61,753 bases of DNA from the NCBI GenBank assembly GCA_039931775.1, contig JBDTRG010000132.1:1-61753 (forward strand), written 5' to 3'. A program made the translations under genes and the position numbers. This document shows, piece after piece, positions 30,972 to 40,181 of this stretch (position 1 is its first letter; each line of letters begins with the position of its first letter). The notes under the pieces are model-generated. The model was given only the letters and a program-made list of their open reading frames with translations. It searched no databases and was not told the origin of the DNA. This DNA comes from CAIWHR01 sp039931775. Its GTDB lineage: Bacteria > Pseudomonadota > Gammaproteobacteria > Burkholderiales > Casimicrobiaceae.

Positions 30972-32777
30972 TCAGGATAGCACGCGCCGCGACGGTGGAC
31001 GCGCGAAGCGCACGGCGTCCGAGTACGACAGCACTTCGACGAGGCGACCGGAGCGGATTTCGCGCTGTGTCGCCTGCCACCATCCGGGGTCGAGCAGATC
31101 GGCGTGGAAATGGCGGAAGCAGTCGCGGGTCCTGGGATCAGTGAGCAGAAACGTCTCGAACTCTTCCGGGAACACGTCGTTTCTCGCGACCGGATACCAG
31201 ATGTCGTCGGACATGTCGTCCCAGTCGGGAGGCGGCGGCGGGATCGTCCGAAAATTGCAGTCGACGAGGTACTCGATTTCGTCGTAGTCATAGAACACGA
31301 CACGCCCGAAGCGCGTGACGCCGAAGTTCTTGAACAAGAGATCGCCGGCGAAGATGTTGACGGCGGCAAGCTCCTTCAGCGCGTCGCCGTATTCGCGCAT
31401 CGCGTGCGCACGCTCCGCATCGTCCGCTTCCTCGAGGTAGAGGTTGAGCGGGATCATCCGCCGCTCGATGTAGACATGCTTGGCCGAGACGAGGTCACCG
31501 TCGATGGCGATTTCGTTCGGCGCGACGGCCTTGAGCTCGGCGATGAGCTCGTCCGAGAATCGCTCGCGCGGAAACACGACGTCGGAATATTCGAGGATGT
31601 CGGTCATGCGGCCGACGCGGTCATGGTGCTTCACAAGCCAGTACTTCTCCTTGACGCGCTGGCGGTCCGTGTCCTTGGACGCCGCGATCTTGTCGCGGAT
31701 CACCTTGAACACATACGGGTACGACGGCAGCGTGAAGACCGTCATCACCAACCCTTTGATGCCGGGAGCGATGATGAACTTGTCGCGCGAGTGCTTCAGA
31801 TGGTGGAGGAAATCGCGGAAGAACAGGTTCTTGCCGGCCTTCTGCAGCCCGACCATCGTGTAGAGCTCGGCGGCCGTCTTGTCGCCGACAATTGCCCGCA
31901 GGAATTCGACATAGGCCGACGGCACTTCCATGTCGACGAGAAAGTAGGCCCGGTTCGCCGAGAACAGGATCGCGAGATCGCCGTCCTCCATCAGCAGCGC
32001 GTCGAGGTACAGCTTGCCCTGCGCGTCGTGCTTGATCGGCACGACGAACGGGTAGGTCTGGATGCCGTTGACGACACGGCCGACGAGGTAGGCCGTCTGG
32101 TTGCGGAAGAACGGCGACGACAGGACCTGGATCTGGTGGTTCGATTCGAGGCGGAAGGGCCGCGGACAGCGCGCGCGGAACGCCGCGAGCACGTTGCGCA
32201 GGTCGCGGCCGAAATCGGCGAACGGCCGCTCGAAGTGGAAGTCCAGCACGATGTCGATCAGCGCATGCCGCAGGCCCTGTTGCAGCGGATAGTAGCTGCG
32301 ATAGGACGGAGGGTCGGCGTCGATATGCTCGGTGGAAATCGCCGGACGGATGAAGATCAGGCGGTTGTGGAAGTATCCGCGCCGCAGGGTCTTGACGGAG
32401 ACCGAGTTGAAGAACGTCTCGGCGCATTCCGGTTGCTTGTGGTCGAGCAGGAGACCGATAAAATGCAGCTTCACCTGTTCCCACGGCGCATCGCCATCCG
32501 CTTCGGCCATCGCGGCGAAACCGAATTCCCGCAGTATGCGATCGGCGGTCTCGTGCACCCGCCGATCGTAGAAGTCGATGCGATCGCGCCCCACGTGCTG
32601 GATGGCGAGCCAGCTGCCCGCCTCGAAGTGCCGCTTCGCGGCGCGGGCGCATTCGCGGAACAGCGCGTAGTGCTTGTTGAAGCCCTCGAGCAGCACCAGC
32701 GCGATCGCGCGGGCCTGCTCGGCGGCGGTCCCCTCACGGGAGATTGCGGTCGCGGGCGAGACGAATGGAGAAGCCAT
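30972..32777 (-). CDS. aceK: Isocitrate dehydrogenase kinase/phosphatase
   Basis: A 601-residue bifunctional AceK that phosphorylates and dephosphorylates isocitrate dehydrogenase and so switches carbon between the TCA cycle and the glyoxylate shunt. Conserved segments include LLEGFNKHYALFRE (about 29-42), the kinase-like ATP site APGIKGLVMTVFTLPSYPYV with the VFKVIRDK lysine (about 337-363), and the metal-binding region YDYDEIEYL (about 494-502). Length is typical. No aceA, aceB or icd gene is in the window, so it is unlinked from its pathway here. Confidence 0.97.
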   Translation of the reverse strand: MASPFVSPATAISREGTAAEQARAIALVLLEGFNKHYALFRECARAAKRHFEAGSWLAIQHVGRDRIDFYDRRVHETADRILREFGFAAMAEADGDAPWEQVKLHFIGLLLDHKQPECAETFFNSVSVKTLRRGYFHNRLIFIRPAISTEHIDADPPSYRSYYPLQQGLRHALIDIVLDFHFERPFADFGRDLRNVLAAFRARCPRPFRLESNHQIQVLSSPFFRNQTAYLVGRVVNGIQTYPFVVPIKHDAQGKLYLDALLMEDGDLAILFSANRAYFLVDMEVPSAYVEFLRAIVGDKTAAELYTMVGLQKAGKNLFFRDFLHHLKHSRDKFIIAPGIKGLVMTVFTLPSYPYVFKVIRDKIAASKDTDRQRVKEKYWLVKHHDRVGRMTDILEYSDVVFPRERFSDELIAELKAVAPNEIAIDGDLVSAKHVYIERRMIPLNLYLEEADDAERAHAMREYGDALKELAAVNIFAGDLLFKNFGVTRFGRVVFYDYDEIEYLVDCNFRTIPPPPPDWDDMSDDIWYPVARNDVFPEEFETFLLTDPRTRDCFRHFHADLLDPGWWQATQREIRSGRLVEVLSYSDAVRFARPPSRRVLS

Positions 32778-32804
32778 GTAGTCCGGAAGGGACGTCGCCG
32801 CCCC

Positions 32805-33725
32805 TCAATTCGACGCGGCGAACGTATCGCACTTTCGCATGTCGCCGGATTCGAGTCCGGTCTTGAACCAGCGCAGGCGTTGCTCGGCCGTGCCGTGCGT
32901 GAACGTCTCGGGGACGACGCGCCCCTGCGTGCGCTTCTGGATCTGGTCGTCGCCGACGGCGGAGGCGGCGCGAAATCCCGATTCGAGATCGCCGGGCTCG
33001 AGCTTGCCGCGCTTCTGCGCGAAAAAGCCCCACACGCCGGCGTAGCAATCGGCCTGCAGCTCGAGGCGGATCGACAGCGCGTTTCGCCCGCGCGAATCCT
33101 GTCGCTGCATGGCCTGGTCGACCTTGCCCATCGTGCCCGACAGGTTCTGCACGTGGTGACCGACCTCGTGCGCGATCACGTAGGCCTGCGCGAACTCCCC
33201 TGGCGCGCCGAAGCGCTGCGCCAGCTCGTTGAAGAAGGCGGTGTCGAGATACAGCTCGCGATCGGCCGAGCAGTAGAACGGCCCCGAGGCTGCCGACGCG
33301 CGGCCGCAGGCGGACGCGGTCGTGTTGCGGAAAAGGATGAGCCGCGGCGGCTCGTAGCGGGCGCCCATCGACTTGAACACCGAGCTCCACACGTCCTCGG
33401 TATCGCCCAGGATCGCAGCGACGAAATCCTTGGACGGATCCTGCTTGGCGGTCGGAGCCCGCGGTTGCCCGGGCGTTGGAGCCTGTTGTGGGCCGTAGCC
33501 TGGCGGCGCCGGCGCGGGCGAACCCTGCGGCGCGACCGGCGCGCCGCCCTCGATCATGCCGATCATCTCGAGCGGATTGACGCCGAAGAGAAGGCTCGCG
33601 ATCACGACGACGACCAGCGCGCCGCCCCCCAGCTTGATCCCTCCGCCGCCTGGAAACCCGCCGCCGCTCGATCCTTCGCCGCGGTCCTCGACATTGTCAC
33701 TACGGCGAAAATCTCCCCAACGCAT
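32805..33725 (-). CDS. ypfJ: Neutral zinc metallopeptidase YpfJ-like
   Basis: A 306-residue protein of the zinc_peptidase (DUF2248) family. It has a Gly-rich N-terminus with one transmembrane segment (about 35-50), a Pro/Gln-rich linker (about 60-105) and a C-terminal peptidase domain with HEVGHHVQNLSG (about residue 186). The N-terminal MRWGDFRRSDNVED is a hallmark. Function is uncertain, though the zinc motif is intact. It follows the esterase gene after 65 bases and precedes aceK by 27. Confidence 0.9.
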   Translation of the reverse strand: MRWGDFRRSDNVEDRGEGSSGGGFPGGGGIKLGGGALVVVVIASLLFGVNPLEMIGMIEGGAPVAPQGSPAPAPPGYGPQQAPTPGQPRAPTAKQDPSKDFVAAILGDTEDVWSSVFKSMGARYEPPRLILFRNTTASACGRASAASGPFYCSADRELYLDTAFFNELAQRFGAPGEFAQAYVIAHEVGHHVQNLSGTMGKVDQAMQRQDSRGRNALSIRLELQADCYAGVWGFFAQKRGKLEPGDLESGFRAASAVGDDQIQKRTQGRVVPETFTHGTAEQRLRWFKTGLESGDMRKCDTFAASN

Positions 33726-33790
33726 GACATGTTCTCCTTTGCGCGCGATTCCACCGATGGCCGCGCATCGTGCGGGCCGGCATCGACGCG

Positions 33791-34909
33791 CTACGGTTTC
33801 AGCGCCCGATACAGGAACGGCAGGCTCACGTCCATCCGGTAGTCGACGTCGGAGTGATTGTCGTCGAATTCCTCGTAGGTGTGGCGAATACCGGCTTCCG
33901 CCAGCCGCTTCGACAGCATTCTCGAGCCGTAGTGGATGTGGTACTGGTCGCGCCAGCCACAGTCGACGTAGATGCCCTTCAGCGTGCGCAGGTTGGCTTT
34001 GTATCGGTCGACGAGCAGGACCGGGTCGTGCTTCAGCCAGTTTTTCCAGCGATCGGGGAGCTTTTCACCCGTCTCGAGGTTGAACGGGAGCCGGAACCCG
34101 AGCGGGGCCCTGGGATCGGGATCGTAGGTCGCCGCCATGCAGACGTTCATGATCGCGTGCCCTTCGCCGTTGCTGAGCTTTTCCTTTTTCCAGACGGCGT
34201 TGAGAAAGCGCTTGACCCGGCCGTCGTCGAGGCCCTCGGCGAGCCCCTTCCGGTCGCGGGTCTCCTTGATGACGTCGTAGGCGCCTTCGACGCGCTTGGG
34301 CTCGCGGTATTTCGCGAGCTCGTTCAGCGTGTTCGGCCAGTCGTGATGGTAGACGAAGTCGAAGTACGCGTCACCCGAATGGTCGGCAATCGCTCCCCAA
34401 TGCTTGGCGTACTTCATCGCGTGGATGATCGCGCCGTACCCGCCCGACGACTTGCCGAAGCAGCCGCGGTGCTCGCGCGAGCCTAGCGTGCGGAACTCGC
34501 GGTCGACGAACGGGATGATCTCCTTCGTCAGGTAGTCGGCGTACGCGCCGATCGCCGACGAATTCACGTACTGGTTCCCGCCGAGCGATGTGAAGCAATC
34601 GGGAAACACCATGATCGTCGGCCCCATTTTCTTCTCGTGGATGAGCCGTGCGACCCGTTCCGGCACGTTGTCGCCGAACGGCTTCCAGTTGGTATGCGCC
34701 AATCCGGAGCCCGTGAAGCCGACGAGATCGTAGAGGGCGGGCATCCGGCGCCCGCGTCGCGCTGTCGCTCCGGCATCGTATTGCGGAGGCAGCCACACGG
34801 CGACCTTGCGGACGTGGGGATCGCCGAGGGGATTGTCGGCGAGGACCTGCGAATGGTGCTCCAGCACGACGAGCGTGCCGGAGGACGAAACAGTGCGCTT
34901 CCTGGCCAT
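33791..34909 (-). CDS. Alpha/beta-fold esterase (esterase D/Fes-like)
   Basis: A 372-residue hydrolase of the putative esterase (PF00756) type. The nucleophile elbow is GKSSGGYGAI (about 170-179), preceded by an MVFPDCFTSLGGNQYVNS segment typical of S-formylglutathione hydrolase/esterase-like folds. A C-terminal DDNHSDVDYR near residue 345 provides a candidate catalytic histidine. No signal peptide is evident. The substrate is unknown; no siderophore genes are nearby, so an enterochelin esterase role is not supported. Confidence 0.82.
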   Translation of the reverse strand: MARKRTVSSSGTLVVLEHHSQVLADNPLGDPHVRKVAVWLPPQYDAGATARRGRRMPALYDLVGFTGSGLAHTNWKPFGDNVPERVARLIHEKKMGPTIMVFPDCFTSLGGNQYVNSSAIGAYADYLTKEIIPFVDREFRTLGSREHRGCFGKSSGGYGAIIHAMKYAKHWGAIADHSGDAYFDFVYHHDWPNTLNELAKYREPKRVEGAYDVIKETRDRKGLAEGLDDGRVKRFLNAVWKKEKLSNGEGHAIMNVCMAATYDPDPRAPLGFRLPFNLETGEKLPDRWKNWLKHDPVLLVDRYKANLRTLKGIYVDCGWRDQYHIHYGSRMLSKRLAEAGIRHTYEEFDDNHSDVDYRMDVSLPFLYRALKP

Positions 34910-35008
34910 CGGCGCTTCTCCGGGGGTCTCGCCGATCGCGGTTGCGGGGGCGGTCGGGCCATTGTGCCGGCACCCGCGGCGTGGCGCAATCGACGCGCGG
35001 CCGGCCGC

Positions 35009-35470
35009 TCAGGTCTTCAACAGCAGCGATCCGCGACAGCGCTTCGATCCGCAGCGGCACGCATAGTCGGCCCGCACCTTTCGCGTAAGCCGGCCCTCGA
35101 ACGAAAGCCGGTAGTCGTAGGTAAGCTCGGCCCCCTCGGGAATCGCGCGGCGGGCCTCGATGTAAACCCGGCCGTCGTCGTCCTCGAACGATCGGCAGTT
35201 GGGGGTGCACGAATGGTTGATCCAGCGCGCGGCGTTGCCGCGGCGACCGCCGTCGATGACGCGGCCGTCGCTCGTCTCGAAGATGAACGTGTGGTGGGGA
35301 TTCGACGGGTCGCTGTCGGGGCGCTCGTTGGCGATCTCCCACGTGGTCTTCTCGCCGCGATACTCGACGATCACGGTGCCCTTCGGGATCGTCCGCGCGG
35401 CGAAGACGCCGCGGCCGTGGATGGTGGAGTTGCGCACGCGATACGGTTTCGCTGGTGTGGGCGATGACAT
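35009..35470 (-). CDS. SET-domain protein-lysine methyltransferase with post-SET cluster
   Basis: A 153-residue stand-alone SET protein. N-terminal GRGVFAARTIPKG (about 19-31) begins the domain, NHSC (85-88) and ELTYDY (115-120) form the SAM/knot region, and a post-SET zinc cluster has cysteines at 138, 140 and 145 (CRCGSKRC). Such proteins methylate lysines; SET proteins are best known from eukaryotes, and bacterial targets are mostly unknown. The ATG at 35470 is preferred since the longer frame upstream is non-homologous. It lies 53 bases after the unknown 575-residue gene on the same strand. Confidence 0.92.
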   Translation of the reverse strand: MSSPTPAKPYRVRNSTIHGRGVFAARTIPKGTVIVEYRGEKTTWEIANERPDSDPSNPHHTFIFETSDGRVIDGGRRGNAARWINHSCTPNCRSFEDDDGRVYIEARRAIPEGAELTYDYRLSFEGRLTRKVRADYACRCGSKRCRGSLLLKT

Positions 35471-35523
35471 TGCGGAGGGATTTCGGACCGGGAAGGGCTG
35501 TGCAGGTTTTACAAGATGCAATT

Positions 35524-37251
35524 CTACGTGACCGCGATGCCATCGCGGACTGCCGGCGAAGGCGAGGTCCCCGCCGCGTTCGCGATCCGCACCAGCGCGT
35601 CGCGCAACCGTCGATGGCGGCCCAGCAGTCGATGGAAGCGGAATTCGTCGCCACCCTTGGCTCGCATGACCGCGATCAATGCGCGCTTCTCGGCGGCGGA
35701 CCAACGATCGAGGTCGCGGATCTGCGCGACGAGCAACGCGAGGCATGCAAAGGCGCGCCGCTCGGATTCCGGCCAGCGATCCTGCCCGGTGACGTGGAGC
35801 GCGCGGGTCGCGATGGCGAGCGCCGCGCGTTCCGCTGCCGATCGGTCGCCGGTGTGGCGTTTCGCGATCCAGGCCGTTACCGCGTCGCTCAAGCTGGCGG
35901 TTTCGCAGTCCGCAGAGGCCTCGAGCCGCAGTTCGATGTCGGAAGCACCGCACCGCCGCAGCGCGGGGATCGGCGTCCTGTACGCGGGATCGGCTTGCAT
36001 CCGCGTCCATTCTTCGGCGGCAAGGCGCGCCGACCGCGGTTCGATCGGGCGAAATCCGAGGCGATAGTAGAACCAGAAGGCGCCGGACTGGAGCCCTTCC
36101 TTGTTGGTGCCGCCGAATTGCGACGGCTCGACGACGAAGCGCCTTACCGCGAACCGCTGCCGGTAGACGCGCAGCACCTGGCCGAAGAGGAAAGCCGATT
36201 CGCCGCCGCGGTACGGCGCGAAGATGTTGACGCCGATCCGGCACGTGCCGAGGAACGGCCAGCCGCCGCCGTAGCCAACGGGGATCCCGTTCTTGAACAG
36301 CATCATGCCGATGTGCGAATCGAGCGGTCCGCGGCGTTCGGGTCGCATCGTGTAGAGCGCGACGGCGACGCCGCGGCCCAACTCGTGCCACGCCACGCCG
36401 TCCGGAGACGCGAGCGCGATCGCGTCGGTTTCACGCCCCATTGCTGCCAGCATCGCGCGCCCGGCGTCGACGACGCGCAGCCGCTCGTCGTGCGCGAGCG
36501 GCGCTCGCGCGGCCAGCGGTTGGTCGAGGAGTGCGGGCACGTCGACCGTGCGCGTCAGTCCGTCGCGATGAAAATAGGTCGGCCCCGGCAAGCCGCGGAC
36601 GAACGTGCGCGACAGCATCGAGCGGCCGGGCTCGATCACCGTATAGGGCTGCAGCGCGTCGAAGTGCTGCTCGCGCAGCGCATCGTCGCAGCGCAGGCGA
36701 AGCAAGGCCGCGACAAGCCACGCGAGCCGCGTGCCGGGGCGGCCGGCGCTCGCGCGCTCGAGGAATTCGTACGACGCCTCGTCACCCGCGGCGAGTTCGA
36801 ATTCCATCGGCGGCAGAGCAGCGGCGAGAACCGTCGACAAGGCGACGCCGTCGTCACCGAACGAGTCGATGTCGGCGTGCTTCGGGAATCGCTCGACGAG
36901 CCAGCGCGCGATGTCCCATCCGAAGTTGATCGTCACCGGCGTCCACGCGATGCCCGTGTTGGCGAGGCGGGCGCGAATGCGCGCGCGGCCCTTCGCGATC
37001 AGGTCCCGCGCCGCAGCGGCGACGCGCGAGAGCTCCGCACGTGCGGCATCCCGCAGCGCGCGCGTCTCGGGGTACGCGAGCAAACACAGCAGGCAGTCGT
37101 GATAGGCGACGAGCCCCGCCGGGTCGTCGATGCGCCGCGACGCGCAACGGGCGAGCGCTGCAGCCTTGCGGGCCGCCGCGTCGTCGCCGAAGGAGAGCGC
37201 GACGCGGCGCAGGTCGTCTGCGGCGGCGGAGTCGAGGGACCGGACAATCAT
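35524..37251 (-). CDS. Unrecognised protein with C-terminal GNAT-like module
   Basis: I do not recognise this 575-residue protein as a named family. The N-terminal half (about 1-240) is helix-rich. Residues about 300-410 look like a GNAT fold: IPVGYGGGWPF, then RIGVNIFAPYRGGESAFLF resembling the acetyl-CoA pyrophosphate loop, then GAFWFYYRLGFRP as the last strand with the usual Tyr. The tail (about 430-575) is Arg/Ala-rich helix. An acyltransferase activity is therefore possible but unproven. It lies between a 48-residue basic protein and the SET gene, all on one strand, so a functional link with SET deserves attention. Confidence 0.7.
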   Translation of the reverse strand: MIVRSLDSAAADDLRRVALSFGDDAAARKAAALARCASRRIDDPAGLVAYHDCLLCLLAYPETRALRDAARAELSRVAAAARDLIAKGRARIRARLANTGIAWTPVTINFGWDIARWLVERFPKHADIDSFGDDGVALSTVLAAALPPMEFELAAGDEASYEFLERASAGRPGTRLAWLVAALLRLRCDDALREQHFDALQPYTVIEPGRSMLSRTFVRGLPGPTYFHRDGLTRTVDVPALLDQPLAARAPLAHDERLRVVDAGRAMLAAMGRETDAIALASPDGVAWHELGRGVAVALYTMRPERRGPLDSHIGMMLFKNGIPVGYGGGWPFLGTCRIGVNIFAPYRGGESAFLFGQVLRVYRQRFAVRRFVVEPSQFGGTNKEGLQSGAFWFYYRLGFRPIEPRSARLAAEEWTRMQADPAYRTPIPALRRCGASDIELRLEASADCETASLSDAVTAWIAKRHTGDRSAAERAALAIATRALHVTGQDRWPESERRAFACLALLVAQIRDLDRWSAAEKRALIAVMRAKGGDEFRFHRLLGRHRRLRDALVRIANAAGTSPSPAVRDGIAVT

Positions 37252-37310
37252 GGCGAACGGGAGGCGCCGGCGCCCGTCGCGGCGCCGGACTCAGCGACCG
37301 CGGATCGAAG

Positions 37311-37457
37311 CTAACGTCCCTTCGGACTCGCCTTCGTACGCGCCATGACCCGCGGTACGACCGCGGACGGGGGCCGCTTCCCCTGCGGGAACTGCATCTT
37401 CGGCCCGGTGTACCCCTTGGGATTGGGATATCCGCTGCCGCCCTTGGCCTTTGCCAT
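37311..37457 (-). CDS. Small, strongly basic unknown protein (48 residues)
   Basis: A 48-residue open frame with a strong ribosome-binding site (GAGGAGGCGAGG directly before the ATG). The protein has many Lys/Arg and no Asp or Glu, and is rich in Gly/Pro (YPNPKGYTGPKMQFPQGK). This is compatible with a disordered nucleic-acid- or ribosome-binding peptide, but no family is recognised. It lies between the unknown 575-residue gene and the AEC carrier gene, all in the same direction. Reality is supported by the Shine-Dalgarno and codon usage, not by homology that I can name. Confidence 0.55.
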   Translation of the reverse strand: MAKAKGGSGYPNPKGYTGPKMQFPQGKRPPSAVVPRVMARTKASPKGR

Positions 37458-37546
37458 CCTCGCCTCCTCGTTTCCGGCGGAACGTCCCGCCGCGGCCCAT
37501 GCTACCTGTTTCCGGACGGATTCGCAGTGCGCGCCCGCACAGCCGA

Positions 37547-38488
37547 TCAGCGACCGGCCATCAGGACGAGGACGGCGGGCGTGGTCACCGCCGCCAGCAG
37601 CGTCGACATCAGCAGGCTCGCGGCAACGGGACCCCCGAGCACGCCGAACGCGCGCGCCATCAGGTAGACGTTGGCGCCCACCGGCAGCGAGGCGAGCATG
37701 ACAATCGCCTGGGTCTCGAGCCTTGGAAGGGACATCACGCGGGCGAGGGCCCAGACCACCAGTGGCTGGGCGACGAGCTTCACGGCCGAGATCGCCGCGC
37801 TTTCGCGCAAGCCTTCGCGCATGCCGTACTCGGCAAGCCCCATGCCCAACGCGATCAGCGACAGCGGCACCGCGGCCTGCCCGATCAGGTCGAGCGTCCG
37901 ATCGGCGACATCGGGCAGCGGCATGCCCACGGCGCCCCACGCGGTGCCAAGGATGATGCTGGCGACGATCGGATTGGTCGCGACGTTGATCGCGGTCTTC
38001 GCGAAGCCCTTGAGCGACACGTGCCGCGTGCGCGCCCATTCCACCGACACGGTCACCAGTGTCCACAGCAGCAGCGAATTGAACACCAGCACCAGCGACA
38101 CGACGGGAAGCGCGGCGTCGCCCAGCGTGACCTTGGCAATCGGAATCCCGAGCAGCAGGTTGTTGCTGAAGATCCCGCCCATCGCGAAGATGGATTGACT
38201 TACGCCGTCCATCCGGAAGACGCGGCTCGCGATCGCGCGGCCCAACGCGAACACGACGAGCGAACCGCCGAAGTACGCGATGAGGAGGCGCGCATCCACC
38301 GGCGGCAGACGCGAGAAATCGCTCATCAGTCGAAACAGCAGCGCGGGAATCGCGACGGTGAACACGAAGCGCGTCAGCGCATCGGACATCGCGTCGGGCC
38401 AGTCGGCCCAGCGCATCAGCGCGTAGCCGAGCGCCACCAGCAGGAAGAGCGGCGCGGTCAGCGCCAGGACGTGCGGAATCGACTGCAT
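37547..38488 (-). CDS. AEC (auxin efflux carrier) family transporter
   Basis: A 313-residue inner-membrane protein with about ten hydrophobic helices in two halves, the AEC pattern. The first half ends with SIFAMGGIFSNNLLLGIPIA (about 102-121) and the second has NPIVASIILGTAWG and LASLPVGANVYLMAR (about 261-275), both typical of this family of putative permeases for malonate-like or other organic acids. The ATG at 38488 removes a long Arg-rich spurious extension upstream. It follows rhlE by 34 bases. Confidence 0.9.
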   Translation of the reverse strand: MQSIPHVLALTAPLFLLVALGYALMRWADWPDAMSDALTRFVFTVAIPALLFRLMSDFSRLPPVDARLLIAYFGGSLVVFALGRAIASRVFRMDGVSQSIFAMGGIFSNNLLLGIPIAKVTLGDAALPVVSLVLVFNSLLLWTLVTVSVEWARTRHVSLKGFAKTAINVATNPIVASIILGTAWGAVGMPLPDVADRTLDLIGQAAVPLSLIALGMGLAEYGMREGLRESAAISAVKLVAQPLVVWALARVMSLPRLETQAIVMLASLPVGANVYLMARAFGVLGGPVAASLLMSTLLAAVTTPAVLVLMAGR

Positions 38489-38522
38489 GACTCGTCGGCC
38501 GCCCGCGGCGGCGATCGGCTCC

Positions 38523-40028
38523 TTAGCGGTTCCGTCCGCCGAAGCGGTGGATGACGCGCGGTTTCGCCGGCGTCGCGCCCGCGGCGGGCCGCGCTCCGCT
38601 GGCCGAATCGGCCGTCGTCGCGATTCCCGATTTGTGGGCCAGCGCGCCACCGCGCGGTTTCGCCGCGACGCCTTGCGACGGGCGAGCGTGACCGTGGCCC
38701 GCGCCGCCACCACCACCGCCTCGACTGCCGCTTCCGGCACCGCCGCCGCTGCCTCGACCGCCACCGCCGCCCACGCCTCGACCGTGGCCGGATTTCTGCG
38801 AGGAGCCCGAGGGGGTGCTATGACGCGGCTGGCCACGCCCCTGACGTTGCAGGATCGGCTGCGCACGCGCGTGTGGATCCGGCTCGAATCCGGGCACGAC
38901 CTCGCGCGGCAGCGTTCGCTTGATCAGCTTCTCGATGTCGCGCAGATAGTCGTTTTCGTCGACGCAGACGAGCGAGATCGCTTCGCCGGTCGCGCCGGCG
39001 CGGCCGGTACGGCCGATGCGGTGCACGTAGTCGTGCGGCACGTTCGGCAGCTCGTAGTTGACGACGTGCGGCAGCTGGTCGATGTCGATGCCGCGCGCCG
39101 CGATGTCGGTCGCGACGAGCACCTGCAGGCTCGCGTCCTTGAATTCCGACAGCGCGCGCGTGCGCGCGCCCTGACTTTTGTTGCCGTGGATCGCGAGCGC
39201 CGTGATGCCGTCGTTGTTCAACTGCTCGGCGAGCTTGTTCGCGCCGTGCTTGGTGCGAGTGAAAACCAGCACCTGGTACCAGTTCTGCGTCTTGATGAGG
39301 TGCGAGAGTAGCTCGCGCTTGCGGTCGCGGTCGACCGGGTGGACGCGCTGCGTGATGATCTCGACCGTCGAATTGCGGCGCGCAACCTCGATCAGCGCGG
39401 GCGCGTTCAGCAGGTTGTCGGCGAGCTCGCGGATCTCCTCCGAAAACGTCGCCGAGAACAGCAGGTTCTGGCGCTTCCGGGGCAGCAGTGCGAGGATCCG
39501 CTTGATGTCGCGGATGAAGCCCATGTCGAGCATCCGGTCGGCTTCGTCGAGGACGAGGATCTCGACATTCGACAGGTCAAGGTTGCCCTGGCCCTGGTGG
39601 TCGAGCAGGCGGCCGGGTGTTGCCACGAGGATGTCGACGCCACGGCGCAACTGCGCGGTTTGCGCGCCGATGCCCACACCGCCGAACATCACCATCGACG
39701 ACTGCTTCGCGTACTTGCCGTAGACGCGGACGGACTCCTCGACCTGCGCGGCGAGTTCACGCGTCGGCGTGAGGATCAGCGCGCGGATCGGTTTTTTCGA
39801 CGCTCGCGATCCCGGCGCGGGCGTGTGAGCCGCCATCGCCAGCCGCTGCAGCATCGGCAGGACGAAGCCTGCGGTCTTGCCGGTGCCGGTCTGCGCGCCG
39901 GCGAGCAGGTCGCCCCCGGCAAGGACGGCGGGAATCGCCTGGGTCTGGATCGGTGTGGGTTGGGTGTAGCCGTGTTCGGTGACGGCGCGCACGAGCGCGT
40001 CGGACAGGCCGAGCGAGGAAAAAGACAT
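38523..40028 (-). CDS. rhlE: DEAD-box ATP-dependent RNA helicase RhlE-like
   Basis: A 501-residue helicase. The Q motif and Walker A (AQTGTGKT, about 44-51), PTRELA, GGVGIGAQ, TPGR, DEAD in VLDEADRMLDMGF, SAT (LFSATF), VATDIAARGIDI and HRIGRTGRAG are all present in order. The C-terminal 120 residues are Gly/Ser/Arg-rich and low in complexity, a probable RNA-binding tail. Such helicases remodel ribosomal and cold-shock RNAs. The leader of about 137 bases from an extended -10 promoter contains a short hairpin (40104-40120). The ATG at 40028 starts at MSFSSLGL. Confidence 0.95.
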   Translation of the reverse strand: MSFSSLGLSDALVRAVTEHGYTQPTPIQTQAIPAVLAGGDLLAGAQTGTGKTAGFVLPMLQRLAMAAHTPAPGSRASKKPIRALILTPTRELAAQVEESVRVYGKYAKQSSMVMFGGVGIGAQTAQLRRGVDILVATPGRLLDHQGQGNLDLSNVEILVLDEADRMLDMGFIRDIKRILALLPRKRQNLLFSATFSEEIRELADNLLNAPALIEVARRNSTVEIITQRVHPVDRDRKRELLSHLIKTQNWYQVLVFTRTKHGANKLAEQLNNDGITALAIHGNKSQGARTRALSEFKDASLQVLVATDIAARGIDIDQLPHVVNYELPNVPHDYVHRIGRTGRAGATGEAISLVCVDENDYLRDIEKLIKRTLPREVVPGFEPDPHARAQPILQRQGRGQPRHSTPSGSSQKSGHGRGVGGGGGRGSGGGAGSGSRGGGGGGAGHGHARPSQGVAAKPRGGALAHKSGIATTADSASGARPAAGATPAKPRVIHRFGGRNR

Positions 40029-40172
40029 GACAGCTTTCGAAAAACGATCGGCCTGTCGCCGTTGAAGGCGCCAGTCGCAGGCAAACGCGTGGGGCGGAAT
40101 GCAGGAGTCGGTCGGACTCCCGGCGTCGGAGGTGACGGCGGCAGGGGGACTGGTCAGTGTGCCGCGTCGCGC

Positions 40173-40181
40173 ATTATAGCA
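40173..40181 (-). promoter_or_regulatory. Extended -10 promoter for rhlE
   Basis: The minus strand reads TGCTATAAT, a perfect TGn plus TATAAT extended -10. It overlaps the last codons of yaeQ and lies about 145 bases before the rhlE start. No good -35 is needed with an extended -10. A leader of about 137 bases results. Confidence 0.58.

Noticed and set aside
31104..33842. 912-codon open frame on the plus strand opposite aceK and ypfJ
   Set aside because: It is antisense to two clear genes; the translation has no domain character and arises from GC-rich codon bias.
33791..34909. Enterochelin esterase function
   Set aside because: Only the general fold agrees; no siderophore synthesis or transport genes are in the window.
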